Positions 7,401-16,561 of a stretch of DNA of 51,295 nt are shown piece by piece. The first letter of the stretch is position 1; every line of letters begins with the position of its first letter. The translations under genes were made by a program, and so were the position numbers. Under the pieces are notes generated by a model. That model saw only the letters and a program-made list of their open reading frames with translations, was not told the origin of the DNA and made no database searches. Location of the stretch: NCBI GenBank assembly GCA_045601045.1, contig JAZRZA010000009.1, positions 1 to 51,295 of the forward strand. The letters are read 5' to 3'. The DNA is from UBA1181 sp045601045. GTDB taxonomy: Bacteria; Bacteroidota; Bacteroidia; Bacteroidales; Paludibacteraceae.

Positions 7401-9326
7401 CTACCAATCCTTTTCTATGGGTATTGGACTCGCCTCTTGGTTCACACAATAAATTATCTCTTCGCTGAGTAATATTTCGTTGTTTTTTTTCAATCTATTA
7501 CCGTACAAATCATACAATTCGCATTTTGAATCCAGCGTGAGTTTTTCGTTCCCCACTCCTTTTCGCCGCCAAATCGCCGTAACATACTTTCTATCGGGTC
7601 GTCTCCACTTCACAACATAGAGATTCCCTTTCACGTACATCTTTGGACGGGAAGAACCATCTGGCAACATTTCTATGAGTGTTTTGTAGCTGTAATATGA
7701 TTTTTTGGGCGTTAAGTTTTTATGAGTCAATCCAAAATGACTCTCTCTATCAGTATCACTCTCCTCGCAGGATCTATAATTATACCAAAAGACTTTATCA
7801 ACACCACAAGCGTACGATATCAAAAAAATTCTCGGCAGTCGTCTAGCCTGTTCCAAATCTTCCCGGGAATATGATCGTAACCCCTCACGAGTTTGGAAAA
7901 TGACATTACCTTTCAAATCGCTATCGAGCTTATAAATACCAGCCACACAACCTTTGAAATTCTTATCTCCAGCCTCTATCAGCGTTATCAAACTATCGTT
8001 TCCTCTCAATTGATCGGTCCCCATGAAACGAGAAGAATAGGTTTCGTTAAAGGTCCATGAATAGTTTGAAGAGAGGGGTTTCACATAAGTAGGCACTTTG
8101 GGAACACTCTTTTTCTTTGCCTTATCCAACCACCAAAATAAAGCAGACATATGGAGTCGACTGTAATAAGTATCATTTACCTGTTTACGTTCAACGACTC
8201 CACTATGATCTATCTGAATATCATAATAGAGAGGTGTACCACCCGCAAGAACTATCGTTCCTCCCCGTTTTACATAATCCACCACCCCATCCATATAACT
8301 CATGGGAAAATCACTAGTCTGCGACACAATAAGAACCGGATAGGAAGATATAGACAAGCTTTTTAAATCAGAGAAACTAACCTCCTGTATTTTACCACAA
8401 ATAGGACGTATCCACTCATTGATTTCATCGTCATTCAATGCGGAATAACCGACATTATTATCCCTCAAAACGCTTATGGTTGCTCCTTTCATTGACATAC
8501 CTAATCGTTTCAACGCGGAAGGAAGGAACAACCTGAAAAAGTTCTTATTAACTAACACCTCTGAGATTGGCATAGAACTCATGCCAGATTCGGTCAGCCA
8601 CACACGCTTACTCCATCCATATTTATCCATATGATCCTTCAATGTCTTAAAATGGTTGGGTAGCGCCTCTGGTTCCGAATAAGAGTGGATATTTACGATG
8701 TCAAAATAATTATACGCATTTAATTCACTAAGCGAATCCAAGAACGAGTAACTCAGATCGCATAAACTGGAACAGAGTATCTGAGCATCCGGATTATCTC
8801 TCTTTAAGATCTCGTATGTTTGTTTTAGTACATTCACATAGTCTATACATCCATGATCGAAATGAGCTATATTGTTGGGATGATCCATCTCATTCATCAC
8901 CTCCCAATAGCGGCTGTAATTACCATACTTTTCAGAGAGATTTCTAAGATATTTTTCGTACCAATCACCTTGCCATGCGAATTGTCCTCCATGATAGTCA
9001 CTTAAAATTGGCAAGAATTCTATTTGATTCTTTTTCAAATCCTTATATACATCATCAAAGATAAGTGATTTGGAATCCTGTGTTGAATAGCCAGCATTAT
9101 ATGCATCCAAATTGGAGCGACACCAATTCAAACCGATAGCATTCATGGATGCTAATTCATCCTTCCTGGTATCGAAATTCCATCGATCACCTTTACGAGT
9201 AATATGGGATGTTACACCGTACGGATTTTCCAACGTGGGTGTACAAGGAAAATACGACTCATATTGAGCCGTACATGAGACACAAAAAAGGATCAGACAA
9301 AAAATGAATAATGTACGATTACCCAT
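7401..9326 (-). CDS. Secreted clan GH-A glycoside hydrolase-like protein
   Basis: The 641-residue product has an N-terminal signal (RTLFIFCLILFCVSC) and is probably exported, possibly as a lipoprotein. Residues 30-300 look like a clan GH-A TIM barrel: an Asn-Glu pair at 145-146 (EVMNEMD) fits the acid/base, and Glu246 in WLTESG fits the nucleophile, exactly 100 residues later, as in GH5/GH39-like enzymes. A middle domain near residue 325-375 resembles a glutamine-amidotransferase-like fold (YVKRGGTIVLAGG), and a beta-rich tail follows. An exo-acting enzyme is unusual inside a glycan synthesis operon; it may trim or release the polymer made here. It lies between two GT2 genes, 4 bp after one of them. 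The substrate is unknown. Confidence 0.75.
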   Translation of the reverse strand: MGNRTLFIFCLILFCVSCTAQYESYFPCTPTLENPYGVTSHITRKGDRWNFDTRKDELASMNAIGLNWCRSNLDAYNAGYSTQDSKSLIFDDVYKDLKKNQIEFLPILSDYHGGQFAWQGDWYEKYLRNLSEKYGNYSRYWEVMNEMDHPNNIAHFDHGCIDYVNVLKQTYEILKRDNPDAQILCSSLCDLSYSFLDSLSELNAYNYFDIVNIHSYSEPEALPNHFKTLKDHMDKYGWSKRVWLTESGMSSMPISEVLVNKNFFRLFLPSALKRLGMSMKGATISVLRDNNVGYSALNDDEINEWIRPICGKIQEVSFSDLKSLSISSYPVLIVSQTSDFPMSYMDGVVDYVKRGGTIVLAGGTPLYYDIQIDHSGVVERKQVNDTYYSRLHMSALFWWLDKAKKKSVPKVPTYVKPLSSNYSWTFNETYSSRFMGTDQLRGNDSLITLIEAGDKNFKGCVAGIYKLDSDLKGNVIFQTREGLRSYSREDLEQARRLPRIFLISYACGVDKVFWYNYRSCEESDTDRESHFGLTHKNLTPKKSYYSYKTLIEMLPDGSSRPKMYVKGNLYVVKWRRPDRKYVTAIWRRKGVGNEKLTLDSKCELYDLYGNRLKKNNEILLSEEIIYCVNQEASPIPIEKDW

Positions 9327-9330
9327 TCTT

Positions 9331-10371
9331 CTAATTTTTAATTTTAGAAAACAGACTCATTGCTCCTGCTATCATCTTCCTAACAATGAATGAATTACGT
9401 TTCTTTCTCATTCTCCACAGACTTACTAATTTACCTCTAATGTCATAGGAAATGACGGAATCGTAAAACATCGGGAATTGATTCTTTAAAACATCATCCA
9501 TACTCTTCAAATCAAACTTTGCAAAAGAATCGTCATCCATATAAAACAAACTATCAATATAGATATTCACCAGTCTCACATTAATACGGAATTGAGTATA
9601 GGCGATAGCATTTTGTCCACTGATGCTATTATTCATATTAAATTCCATCATAGAAAGGCAACTTTTCCATTCATGATTCAGCGTTCTAATCTTAACGGAT
9701 GGATCCATGGTTTGCCCCTCTCTACCTAATAAATATCTATATACATCGGCATTCACAAAAACTATATTTTTCACATAGTACAAAGGTTTGAATACCCATT
9801 CAACATCTGTGTAAGAAATTCCTTCTGTTTGAAAGTATGTAAATTCCTTAAAAAGATCAGCTCTATACAATACCATATGCATTGCTAATCTAAAAAACTC
9901 TCTATCGCTAAAAAATTCTTCCACACTATACTTCCTACCATATTCCCAGTTGGAGGAGACAGATACTTTCTGAGTATTACCCTTAGCATCACATATCTGA
10001 TAATGGGTAACCACCATATCAACATCACTATCTAAACGATCTAGTTCTTCAACAAGATGGTTCAATTCTTGTGTATCATACCAATCATCCGCATCCAATA
10101 CCTTTACAAATCTACCCGTCAATTCCCGTAGTCCGCGATTTATACAAGAACCGTAATTGCCATTCTCTTTATCAATCACCCGAAAAGTGCCTGGATATTT
10201 ATCTTGATAAACATGAGCCTTCTCAGACGAATCATCCTTACTTCCATCGATAATCACCAACACCTCTAACTTATCGAGTTCCTTTATTAGTAACGAATCC
10301 AAACATCGGTTGATGTATGCAGACATATTATATGTCGGTATAATAATAGACAGTACTTTAGTGTTATTCAT
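9331..10371 (-). CDS. Glycosyltransferase family 2
   Basis: The GT-A signature is present at the N-terminus: LSIIIPTYNMSAYINRCLDS, an IDGSKDDS loop, GSCINRGL and the VLDADDWY metal site near residue 97. The C-terminal 150 residues are predicted helical and end in basic patches (RMRKKRNSFIVRKM) suited to membrane association. It starts 5 bp downstream of the polymerase gene and is translationally close to the hydrolase gene that follows. It is AT-rich like its neighbours. The sugar transferred is unknown. Confidence 0.9.
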   Translation of the reverse strand: MNNTKVLSIIIPTYNMSAYINRCLDSLLIKELDKLEVLVIIDGSKDDSSEKAHVYQDKYPGTFRVIDKENGNYGSCINRGLRELTGRFVKVLDADDWYDTQELNHLVEELDRLDSDVDMVVTHYQICDAKGNTQKVSVSSNWEYGRKYSVEEFFSDREFFRLAMHMVLYRADLFKEFTYFQTEGISYTDVEWVFKPLYYVKNIVFVNADVYRYLLGREGQTMDPSVKIRTLNHEWKSCLSMMEFNMNNSISGQNAIAYTQFRINVRLVNIYIDSLFYMDDDSFAKFDLKSMDDVLKNQFPMFYDSVISYDIRGKLVSLWRMRKKRNSFIVRKMIAGAMSLFSKIKN

Positions 10372-10376
10372 AATAA

Positions 10377-11516
10377 CTATTCTCTAAAATCAGTAATCTC
10401 AATTTTTTCCCTACCATTCGCATCCCATAAATACTGATACTGAACTGGATTTTTAAAAGGAGTAACTATATAAACTCTCAACAAATTCAAACTGAACAAA
10501 CATAATATAGCAAATGTTCCCAAATGAGAATATAGACGCTTATATTTTATAAAATAAATGAACAAACAACCTAAGAGAACAAAGACAAACATCTCTAATA
10601 CAACACCTATTCTACTTACTAATTCAATCTTGGCAGAAATAGGATATATAAGAAAACCTATTAAAAATAAATTATAAATGTATGAATAATTTTTCCCGAA
10701 AAACAGTTTAATCTTATAACCGAAGTATACCACAAATAGATATAAGGCTGTAACTGTGTAGGAAACCGACTCTTCAGATCCTTTCTGAAGCCAAAAATCA
10801 ATATTATTCACATATTGTTCGTAATGTTCTCCGGCCATCAAATACACAAATATTGACGAAAAAAACATTAAATTCTCAGTTCTGAATAGCAACAAAATCA
10901 GGAAGAATGCTATTATTGAAAATTTCGGAGAAAGGATGGTTTTCTCTTTTAAGGAGATAAGGAAAAAAATCACTGCAAAAACCAGAGAAACAGAATGTGA
11001 TAAACAAGCCAATATAGCAAAAAAGATATAGAAAATAATAGAACGATTCTTCCTTAGAAGAAAATACATTCCAATCAATAAAAAAGAGAGTCCCATTGTT
11101 TGCCTTACAATGTTTTCAGAAAACATTGTGAAATAAGGGAATATCGGCAAACAATATATTGCATACTTTCTGAAATTTTGCAAGAAAACATAGATAGAAA
11201 ACACAAAAAGCAAACTCATAAGAAAAACAAATACAGGCCACGTTCCGCCAAGACTACTCACCAATTTGATAGCCGAGACAAATAATATTTCATGATCCGT
11301 ATCTATTCCATACGCGATTAGATTAAAAACATCTACATATACATTGTAATCAAAGCCACGACCGAAACGTAAACCTACATTCAACGAATATGCCAAAATA
11401 CCTATAGAGGCAGCCGACCAGTATGATGAAATTTTATTTGAGATAAGCCATCCACTAAAGAAAAGGAATAGCGTCATCAAAATCAATAAAAAATCATAGA
11501 TTATAGCAGTCTCCAT
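10377..11516 (-). CDS. EpsG/Wzy-like polysaccharide polymerase
   Basis: This is a very hydrophobic 379-residue protein with roughly ten predicted membrane segments. Near residue 50 it has GLRFGRGFDYNVYVDVFN, resembling the R..D...Y element in the first periplasmic region of EpsG-family polymerases. A segment FSENIVRQTMGLSFLLIG near residue 134 and LSHSVSLVF near 170 also match the EpsG pattern. It would join lipid-linked repeat units in the periplasm. The locus has one Wzx flippase and this is the only polymerase candidate, which supports the assignment. Strongly AT-rich, as polymerase genes often are. Confidence 0.8.
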   Translation of the reverse strand: METAIIYDFLLILMTLFLFFSGWLISNKISSYWSAASIGILAYSLNVGLRFGRGFDYNVYVDVFNLIAYGIDTDHEILFVSAIKLVSSLGGTWPVFVFLMSLLFVFSIYVFLQNFRKYAIYCLPIFPYFTMFSENIVRQTMGLSFLLIGMYFLLRKNRSIIFYIFFAILACLSHSVSLVFAVIFFLISLKEKTILSPKFSIIAFFLILLLFRTENLMFFSSIFVYLMAGEHYEQYVNNIDFWLQKGSEESVSYTVTALYLFVVYFGYKIKLFFGKNYSYIYNLFLIGFLIYPISAKIELVSRIGVVLEMFVFVLLGCLFIYFIKYKRLYSHLGTFAILCLFSLNLLRVYIVTPFKNPVQYQYLWDANGREKIEITDFRE

Positions 11517-11540
11517 TATAACATCATTCTTATATAAAAA

Positions 11541-12455
11541 TTAGCGTTTCAATATTCGTTTAGCTCTAACTTTTAATACTTCAAATGCTATTTTCTTCCG
11601 TAAAAAAGACGCATCTATATTTTGTGACAACGCATAAGAATAACCTTGTTGGTATGTATCAGTACCTTCCAACTTACAAAGTGCTAGCTGTCTATAAGGC
11701 TCATTCATCAATGGTTCGATTTCGATTCCATTCTCCATAAAAAAACGCTTTGCTCGTGAAAAAACTTGTATACGCTCTAGCTTTTTCTTTTCTGAAATGG
11801 AAACACTAACAGAATTGCATCTATATGTCAGTGTATATATGCAACGTCGATCCACAGAAATACTTTTTGCGGCATGCCCTACTTTGTAACCAAAAGCTGT
11901 ATCATTGTGAATGGAAGTTTCCTCAAAATTTATACAATTGTCCACTATCAAAGATCTGCGAATCAATCGGCACCACGGCTCGCCAAATAGGTATCTAAGT
12001 GTCGTATCCGCAGCCTTATCTCTATTTAGATAAGCATCAATCATCCCATTAAGATGAACAGCTCGTGATCTAGGCTCATAGGTATTAGAATCTACACTAT
12101 TCGCTTTGAAAAACGTAATATCATAAGCAGAATCTTTATATTCATTAAAGATATCATTAATACAATAATTGAAGAAATCATCTGCATCTACAAACATCAC
12201 CCATTTTCCAGTTGCGTGAGATAAACCTACATTACGAGCATGGCCACCACCTCCTCCGATTTTGTCAAAAATAATATTGACATCAGGCCGATTCAAACCT
12301 GGAAAATCACAAAAATCGACAACTTTCTCGTCACTATTATCATCTACAACTATAATTTCCAGATCATCTCTTTTCGGTATCGAATCCAAACACCGTTTAA
12401 GAAGATTCGGTATATTCTTATGAGGAATAATTATTGAATAAATAGGATTAATCAT
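11541..12455 (-). CDS. Glycosyltransferase family 2
   Basis: The N-terminal half carries YSIIIPHKNIPNLLKRCLDS, IIVVDDNSDEK, GGGGHARNVGL and FVDADDFF, all GT2 landmarks. The central part has GEPWCRLIRRSL, a variant of the PCVKLY-type motif seen in capsule transferases. The glycine-rich GGGGGHARN insertion is a little unusual. It follows the acyltransferase gene with a 28-bp gap and precedes the polymerase gene. Donor and acceptor are unknown. Confidence 0.9.
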   Translation of the reverse strand: MINPIYSIIIPHKNIPNLLKRCLDSIPKRDDLEIIVVDDNSDEKVVDFCDFPGLNRPDVNIIFDKIGGGGGHARNVGLSHATGKWVMFVDADDFFNYCINDIFNEYKDSAYDITFFKANSVDSNTYEPRSRAVHLNGMIDAYLNRDKAADTTLRYLFGEPWCRLIRRSLIVDNCINFEETSIHNDTAFGYKVGHAAKSISVDRRCIYTLTYRCNSVSVSISEKKKLERIQVFSRAKRFFMENGIEIEPLMNEPYRQLALCKLEGTDTYQQGYSYALSQNIDASFLRKKIAFEVLKVRAKRILKR

Positions 12456-12483
12456 TGAGAGATTCCTTTTTTCTAAATAAATT

Positions 12484-13176
12484 CTACGGCAAACGATTCA
12501 CATCCCAATTAACGCCTTTTTTAACACATTTTGCAGGACTTCCAACAATGATAGAATTGGGTTCTCCTTGGAAATTCACTAACATTGCATTGGTTCCTAT
12601 AATAGAATTATCTGCAACATGACAACCTTTAAGAATAGTCACACCATATGCTATCCATACATGATCGCCAATCACAACATCACTTCCATAATTCAACCTT
12701 TTTCCTTCTTCATTAACAATAGAATGTCCATCGGAATTTCTTATGATAATATTTGCACTGAATAAGCAATCCTTTCCAACTTCGATTTTTGAATTATTGT
12801 CTGAGATAGAAAAAAAACAATTAATGATATTTGAATCCTCTCCTATGTGAAGTAAATTATTTTCATCTTCAACTCTAACTCTACCACCTTCTGCAAAAAC
12901 AACATTTTTCTCAATTATCACACGATTACCTTCACCAGCTATAGAAATAGTGGCATTACATAGTTGGCAACCTTCCTTAATAATCAAAACATTATTTTTT
13001 CCTTTCAAAATAACAGAGGTGTTAAACAACCGACCCTTACACGAAAAACGATTACCATTACTATTAAAAGAAAACCAATACAACGGCTTTTGAACTACTA
13101 AAAAATAGGCTAAACGGAACGCCTTTTTAATTTTTTTCAACAAACCAACGCCCAAATTTACTATGTTCATTATCAA
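12484..13176 (-). CDS. Left-handed beta-helix acyltransferase
   Basis: Residues 50-215 form repeated hexapeptides typical of the LbH acetyltransferase fold (NNKIEVGKDCLFSANI, SDVVIGDHVWIAYGVTILKG, NSIIGTNAML), ending with IIVGSPAKCVKKG, the usual C-cap of WbbJ/maltose-acetyltransferase-like enzymes. The catalytic His is probably in GDHVWI or RNSDGHS. It would O-acetylate a sugar of the repeat, using acetyl-CoA in the cytoplasm. The true start may be the second ATG at 13170. It is strongly AT-rich and sits 6 bp after a GT2 gene. Confidence 0.85.
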   Translation of the reverse strand: MIMNIVNLGVGLLKKIKKAFRLAYFLVVQKPLYWFSFNSNGNRFSCKGRLFNTSVILKGKNNVLIIKEGCQLCNATISIAGEGNRVIIEKNVVFAEGGRVRVEDENNLLHIGEDSNIINCFFSISDNNSKIEVGKDCLFSANIIIRNSDGHSIVNEEGKRLNYGSDVVIGDHVWIAYGVTILKGCHVADNSIIGTNAMLVNFQGEPNSIIVGSPAKCVKKGVNWDVNRLP

Positions 13177-13182
13177 ATACTT

Positions 13183-14085
13183 TTATATGTTCAAAAAAGG
13201 ACTTTCTTTTTCTAGACTTTCTCTCCTATTTTTGAGTATTTCTTTGTATGAGCAAGAAATTTTATAAAAATAATGTAATGGTTTTACTGACTTATATACA
13301 AATGCATTCTTAAATGAATTATATAAAAATCTGACCATCATATTTTTAGTAGTCAAAAACGGATTGCTCAACTGTTTCAGATACGATATATAGTATAAAT
13401 ATATAATCTTATCATTACTCAAAATTCTATCCTCCCTATCATGCACTGCTTTGCAGAGAGAGAGAATTCCAATCTTAAAATTGTGATATATAGTCCTATT
13501 GATAAAATTATCATCCTCTCCATAATGAGGAAAGGTTGGAGAAAATCCACCTATTTTTTTCAAGTTCTTTGTTGAAATAAACCAATGAGCTGCCATTACA
13601 AAAGCAACGTCATAGTGATCTTTCAAAGATTCTGAATTAAAATCACTCAACAATGCCCCCGTTGGTTCAGTATCACATACATAAGTTTGAAAAGCAGAAT
13701 CTAACTTTCTCAAATTGGCTTGCATTTGTAAAGGGCTCAATACACCGTAGTCTGGATGACTGATCTGAAATGTAATCAACTTTTCTAATGTATCCTCCAT
13801 TATCCAAGCATCTTGATTCAATAGGTAAACATATTCATACCCATTTTTAAGCGCATATTCAAATCCAAGATTATTTGCTCTTCCAAAACCTAAATTAGAT
13901 TCACTTTGATGAAAAATTATGTCGGGGTATTTCTCTCTAATAAAACATTGCGTACCATCAGTGGATCCATTATCAACGACAAAAACATCATTAGGTATAG
14001 ACGAATTCTTCAAACTAGAGAAACATCTATCCGCCCACTTCATGGCATTATAGGTAACGATAATGACTAGTACACTATTTTTCAT
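13183..14085 (-). CDS. Glycosyltransferase family 2, rhamnosyltransferase-like
   Basis: The sequence has VLVIIVTYNAMKWADRCFSS, VVDNGSTDGT, ESNLGFGRANNLGF and YLLNQDAW. The NLGFGRANN and NQDAW elements are characteristic of the WbbL-like branch that includes rhamnosyl and related deoxysugar transferases. This is consistent with the presence of rfbB, rmlC and wecE in the locus. Its start overlaps the stop of the upstream GT4 gene by 4 bp (ATGA), indicating translational coupling. Assignment to a deoxysugar donor is inferred. Confidence 0.88.
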   Translation of the reverse strand: MKNSVLVIIVTYNAMKWADRCFSSLKNSSIPNDVFVVDNGSTDGTQCFIREKYPDIIFHQSESNLGFGRANNLGFEYALKNGYEYVYLLNQDAWIMEDTLEKLITFQISHPDYGVLSPLQMQANLRKLDSAFQTYVCDTEPTGALLSDFNSESLKDHYDVAFVMAAHWFISTKNLKKIGGFSPTFPHYGEDDNFINRTIYHNFKIGILSLCKAVHDREDRILSNDKIIYLYYISYLKQLSNPFLTTKNMMVRFLYNSFKNAFVYKSVKPLHYFYKISCSYKEILKNRRESLEKESPFLNI

Positions 14086-15377
14086 GAAATTGTATGATTA
14101 TTACGATTTTCCAGATAGGCCCGCTCAATCACATCTGAGAAACTTTTCATTGAATTCCACTGTAAGGCGGTCTCTCTCGAAGTCTCTCTTAACTTCGCAT
14201 ATTTCTCATCAGTAAGATTTGAAATATAGAATACACCTCGTGTATAATCATCCTGATCCACATAAATGGCTCTATACCCAGAGACACCATTACAAATCAC
14301 ATCTTGCGCTGTACCGGAATCAAATGCAACAACAGGCGTCCCGCATGCTATGGAATGATTAACCATTGAAGGGCCGGCATCATCCACTGAAGGACACAAA
14401 AACGCAGTGGCTGCATTATAGGCCAATATCAGTTTCTCAGGAGGAACTATACCTAATTCACATACATCAAAATCAGGTTTTTGCGTCATTTTTTCCCCTA
14501 TAGTCACCAATAACAACTGATCTCTGCCCTTTTCATCGAGAGATTCATATAATGAAGATAAAGCATTGATGGCAAAGGTACAGCCTTTTCTTGGCAAAGA
14601 ACTATATCTTAACAAAAAGATCTTCTTCTTGTTTTCTGGAATATTAAGTTCTTTGCGACAAAGTTCAACTGATCGAGGAGAGAAAACGTTTTCATCTAAG
14701 ACAAAGGAACATGTATGAATCTTTTCCTTTGGAAACAGCTGAGAACTCTCAACAAACCTATTCATCCAAGTGTTTCCGATGAAATGCATATCCGCATGAG
14801 TATAGGCTCTCTTTTTCAAAAGATAATTTTGATGAGCAATGCTATCTTTTACGCCACCAAAGGCAGGACAATTGAAACATTGATTTTGAAAGTTTCTACA
14901 TTCGTTAAAATAGTAACAACCGCCTGTCATCGGATACATATCCGGAGAAATAACAAATATTGGACATTGTACCTTTCTATAGAGTTGTTCCAACAAACGA
15001 ATAGAATACATATCCTGCATAAAAAGAGCAATAACAATGTCGTAACCTGTTGGTACATGTTTTAAAACGAAATCCTCACTTCGTCCCTTCTTACGCTCAT
15101 CACCCATAAAAAAGAGATAACCATTAGAAATAATATAGCCCTGAGGTGTTTCCGGTACTCTTTTTGTAACCTTCGCAACAAAGTTTTTTAGCTTACACTT
15201 CACACGACTACACTTCCCCAAAGGCCTCAAAATTTTATCTATATAGGCATCAGCACCTTCAAAATTAAAGTCGACATGATGGCCAGCCTTTTGCAAAGCA
15301 ACCATCATATCCTGTCCCAAATGAGACGAATGTGATAGCTTTCTACTCGATAAAATTAGTATTTTCAATGGTTGCAT
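14082..15377 (-). CDS. Glycosyltransferase family 4
   Basis: The 431-residue protein has two Rossmann-like halves. The N-terminal half begins LKILILSSRKLSHSSHLG and includes a cysteine-rich insertion (GGCYYFNECRNFQNQCFNCPAF) that resembles capsular GT4 enzymes of the WcaC type. The C-terminal half has LLRYSSLPRKGCTFAINAL and the donor-binding AFLCPSVDDAGPSMVNHSIACGTPVVAF. GT4 enzymes are retaining and often act early in repeat-unit assembly. It follows the transaminase gene by 17 bp and overlaps the next GT2 gene by 4 bp. Confidence 0.9.
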   Translation of the reverse strand: MQPLKILILSSRKLSHSSHLGQDMMVALQKAGHHVDFNFEGADAYIDKILRPLGKCSRVKCKLKNFVAKVTKRVPETPQGYIISNGYLFFMGDERKKGRSEDFVLKHVPTGYDIVIALFMQDMYSIRLLEQLYRKVQCPIFVISPDMYPMTGGCYYFNECRNFQNQCFNCPAFGGVKDSIAHQNYLLKKRAYTHADMHFIGNTWMNRFVESSQLFPKEKIHTCSFVLDENVFSPRSVELCRKELNIPENKKKIFLLRYSSLPRKGCTFAINALSSLYESLDEKGRDQLLLVTIGEKMTQKPDFDVCELGIVPPEKLILAYNAATAFLCPSVDDAGPSMVNHSIACGTPVVAFDSGTAQDVICNGVSGYRAIYVDQDDYTRGVFYISNLTDEKYAKLRETSRETALQWNSMKSFSDVIERAYLENRNNHTIS

Positions 15378-15394
15378 TCTGTTAGGATACCATA

Positions 15395-16531
15395 TTATAG
15401 AGATTGGTAAAACTCCGTAATTAATGATACAATCAGACTAACCTCATTAGCCTCCAATTCATAGTACATTGGCATTCTCACCAAACAATCCGCATACATA
15501 TCGCAGATTGGCAATTCAGGAATATGAGAAGAATGGCTGGTATAGTAATCACTTTTGTGAAGACTCAAATAGTGGAAAGGTGCGGTAACATCATGTTCCT
15601 TTAAGAACTTAATCAAACCACTACGCTCCTCTAAGTTGCGGCATACCACATAAAACATATGGGCATTGTTGGTCGCATAATCTGGGATTTGAGGCAAACG
15701 AATCAATCCCTTCTGTGCCAATGGTTGAAGTGCGGTATAATATTGCTCCCATAGAGATTTGCGTTTTCCTTGGATATCATCCAGATTTTCCAATTGTGCC
15801 CACAAAAAGGCTGCATTAATCTCTGCGGGTAAGAAGGATGATCCCATATCCACCCAACCATATTTATTCACCGCGCCACGGAAAAACTCTGCGCGATTGG
15901 TTCCCTTCTCCCACAGAATCTCGGAACGACGAATAAATCTATCATCATTGATGGCCAAAAGACCACCTTCACCACCAGCTGTGATATTTTTGGTTTCATG
16001 GAATGAAAAAGCACCCAAGTGTCCGCAGCTACCCAAAGCTTTTCCTTTGTAGAAGGAGTCTACCGCTTGTGCAGCATCCTCCACCACAATCAAACCATGT
16101 CGGTTAGCCACCGCCATAATCGCATCCATATCACAAGCGACTCCCGCATAGTGAACAGGGACAATCACCTTGGTTCGAGGGGTAACTAACGACTCCAATT
16201 TCTCCGCATCCAAATTTGGGTTGCTCTCCATTGAATCCGCAAAGATCACCGTTGCACCCTCCCTCAAAAAGGCCAAAGCGGTAGAAACGAAAGTGTATGA
16301 TGGCACAATCACTTCATCACCGGGTTTCAATTCACACAACATGGCACACATTTCAAGCGCATCTGTACCAGAAGTGGTCAATAAACACTTCTTGAAACCA
16401 TAGCGTTCCATGAAATAATTCTGACATTTTTTTGTGAAATAACCATTTCCGGATAATTTACCTGTATACACTGCTTGATACATGTAATGTGCCTCTTTTC
16501 CGGTTAGGCATGGTTTATTAAATGGAATCAT
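15395..16531 (-). CDS. wecE: dTDP-4-amino-4,6-dideoxygalactose transaminase (WecE/RffA)
   Basis: This PLP aminotransferase converts dTDP-4-keto-6-deoxyglucose to dTDP-Fuc4N using glutamate. It matches E. coli WecE along its whole length from memory: MIPFNKP, PSYTFVSTA, VPVHYAGVACDMD, VVEDAAQ, FSFHETKNITAGGEGG with the PLP lysine at 181, EKGTNRAEFFRG, AHMFYVV and FHYLSLH. Length (378) is typical. The dehydratase RfbB needed for its substrate is at 35882-37024. Directly downstream is a GT4 and directly upstream are two ATP-grasp ligases, which makes the new 4-amino group a likely site for acylation. FdtB-type 3-aminotransferases are related but resemble this less. Confidence 0.92.
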   Translation of the reverse strand: MIPFNKPCLTGKEAHYMYQAVYTGKLSGNGYFTKKCQNYFMERYGFKKCLLTTSGTDALEMCAMLCELKPGDEVIVPSYTFVSTALAFLREGATVIFADSMESNPNLDAEKLESLVTPRTKVIVPVHYAGVACDMDAIMAVANRHGLIVVEDAAQAVDSFYKGKALGSCGHLGAFSFHETKNITAGGEGGLLAINDDRFIRRSEILWEKGTNRAEFFRGAVNKYGWVDMGSSFLPAEINAAFLWAQLENLDDIQGKRKSLWEQYYTALQPLAQKGLIRLPQIPDYATNNAHMFYVVCRNLEERSGLIKFLKEHDVTAPFHYLSLHKSDYYTSHSSHIPELPICDMYADCLVRMPMYYELEANEVSLIVSLITEFYQSL

Positions 16532-16561
16532 ATTTCTAAAAATAAATTATCGATACTAATA

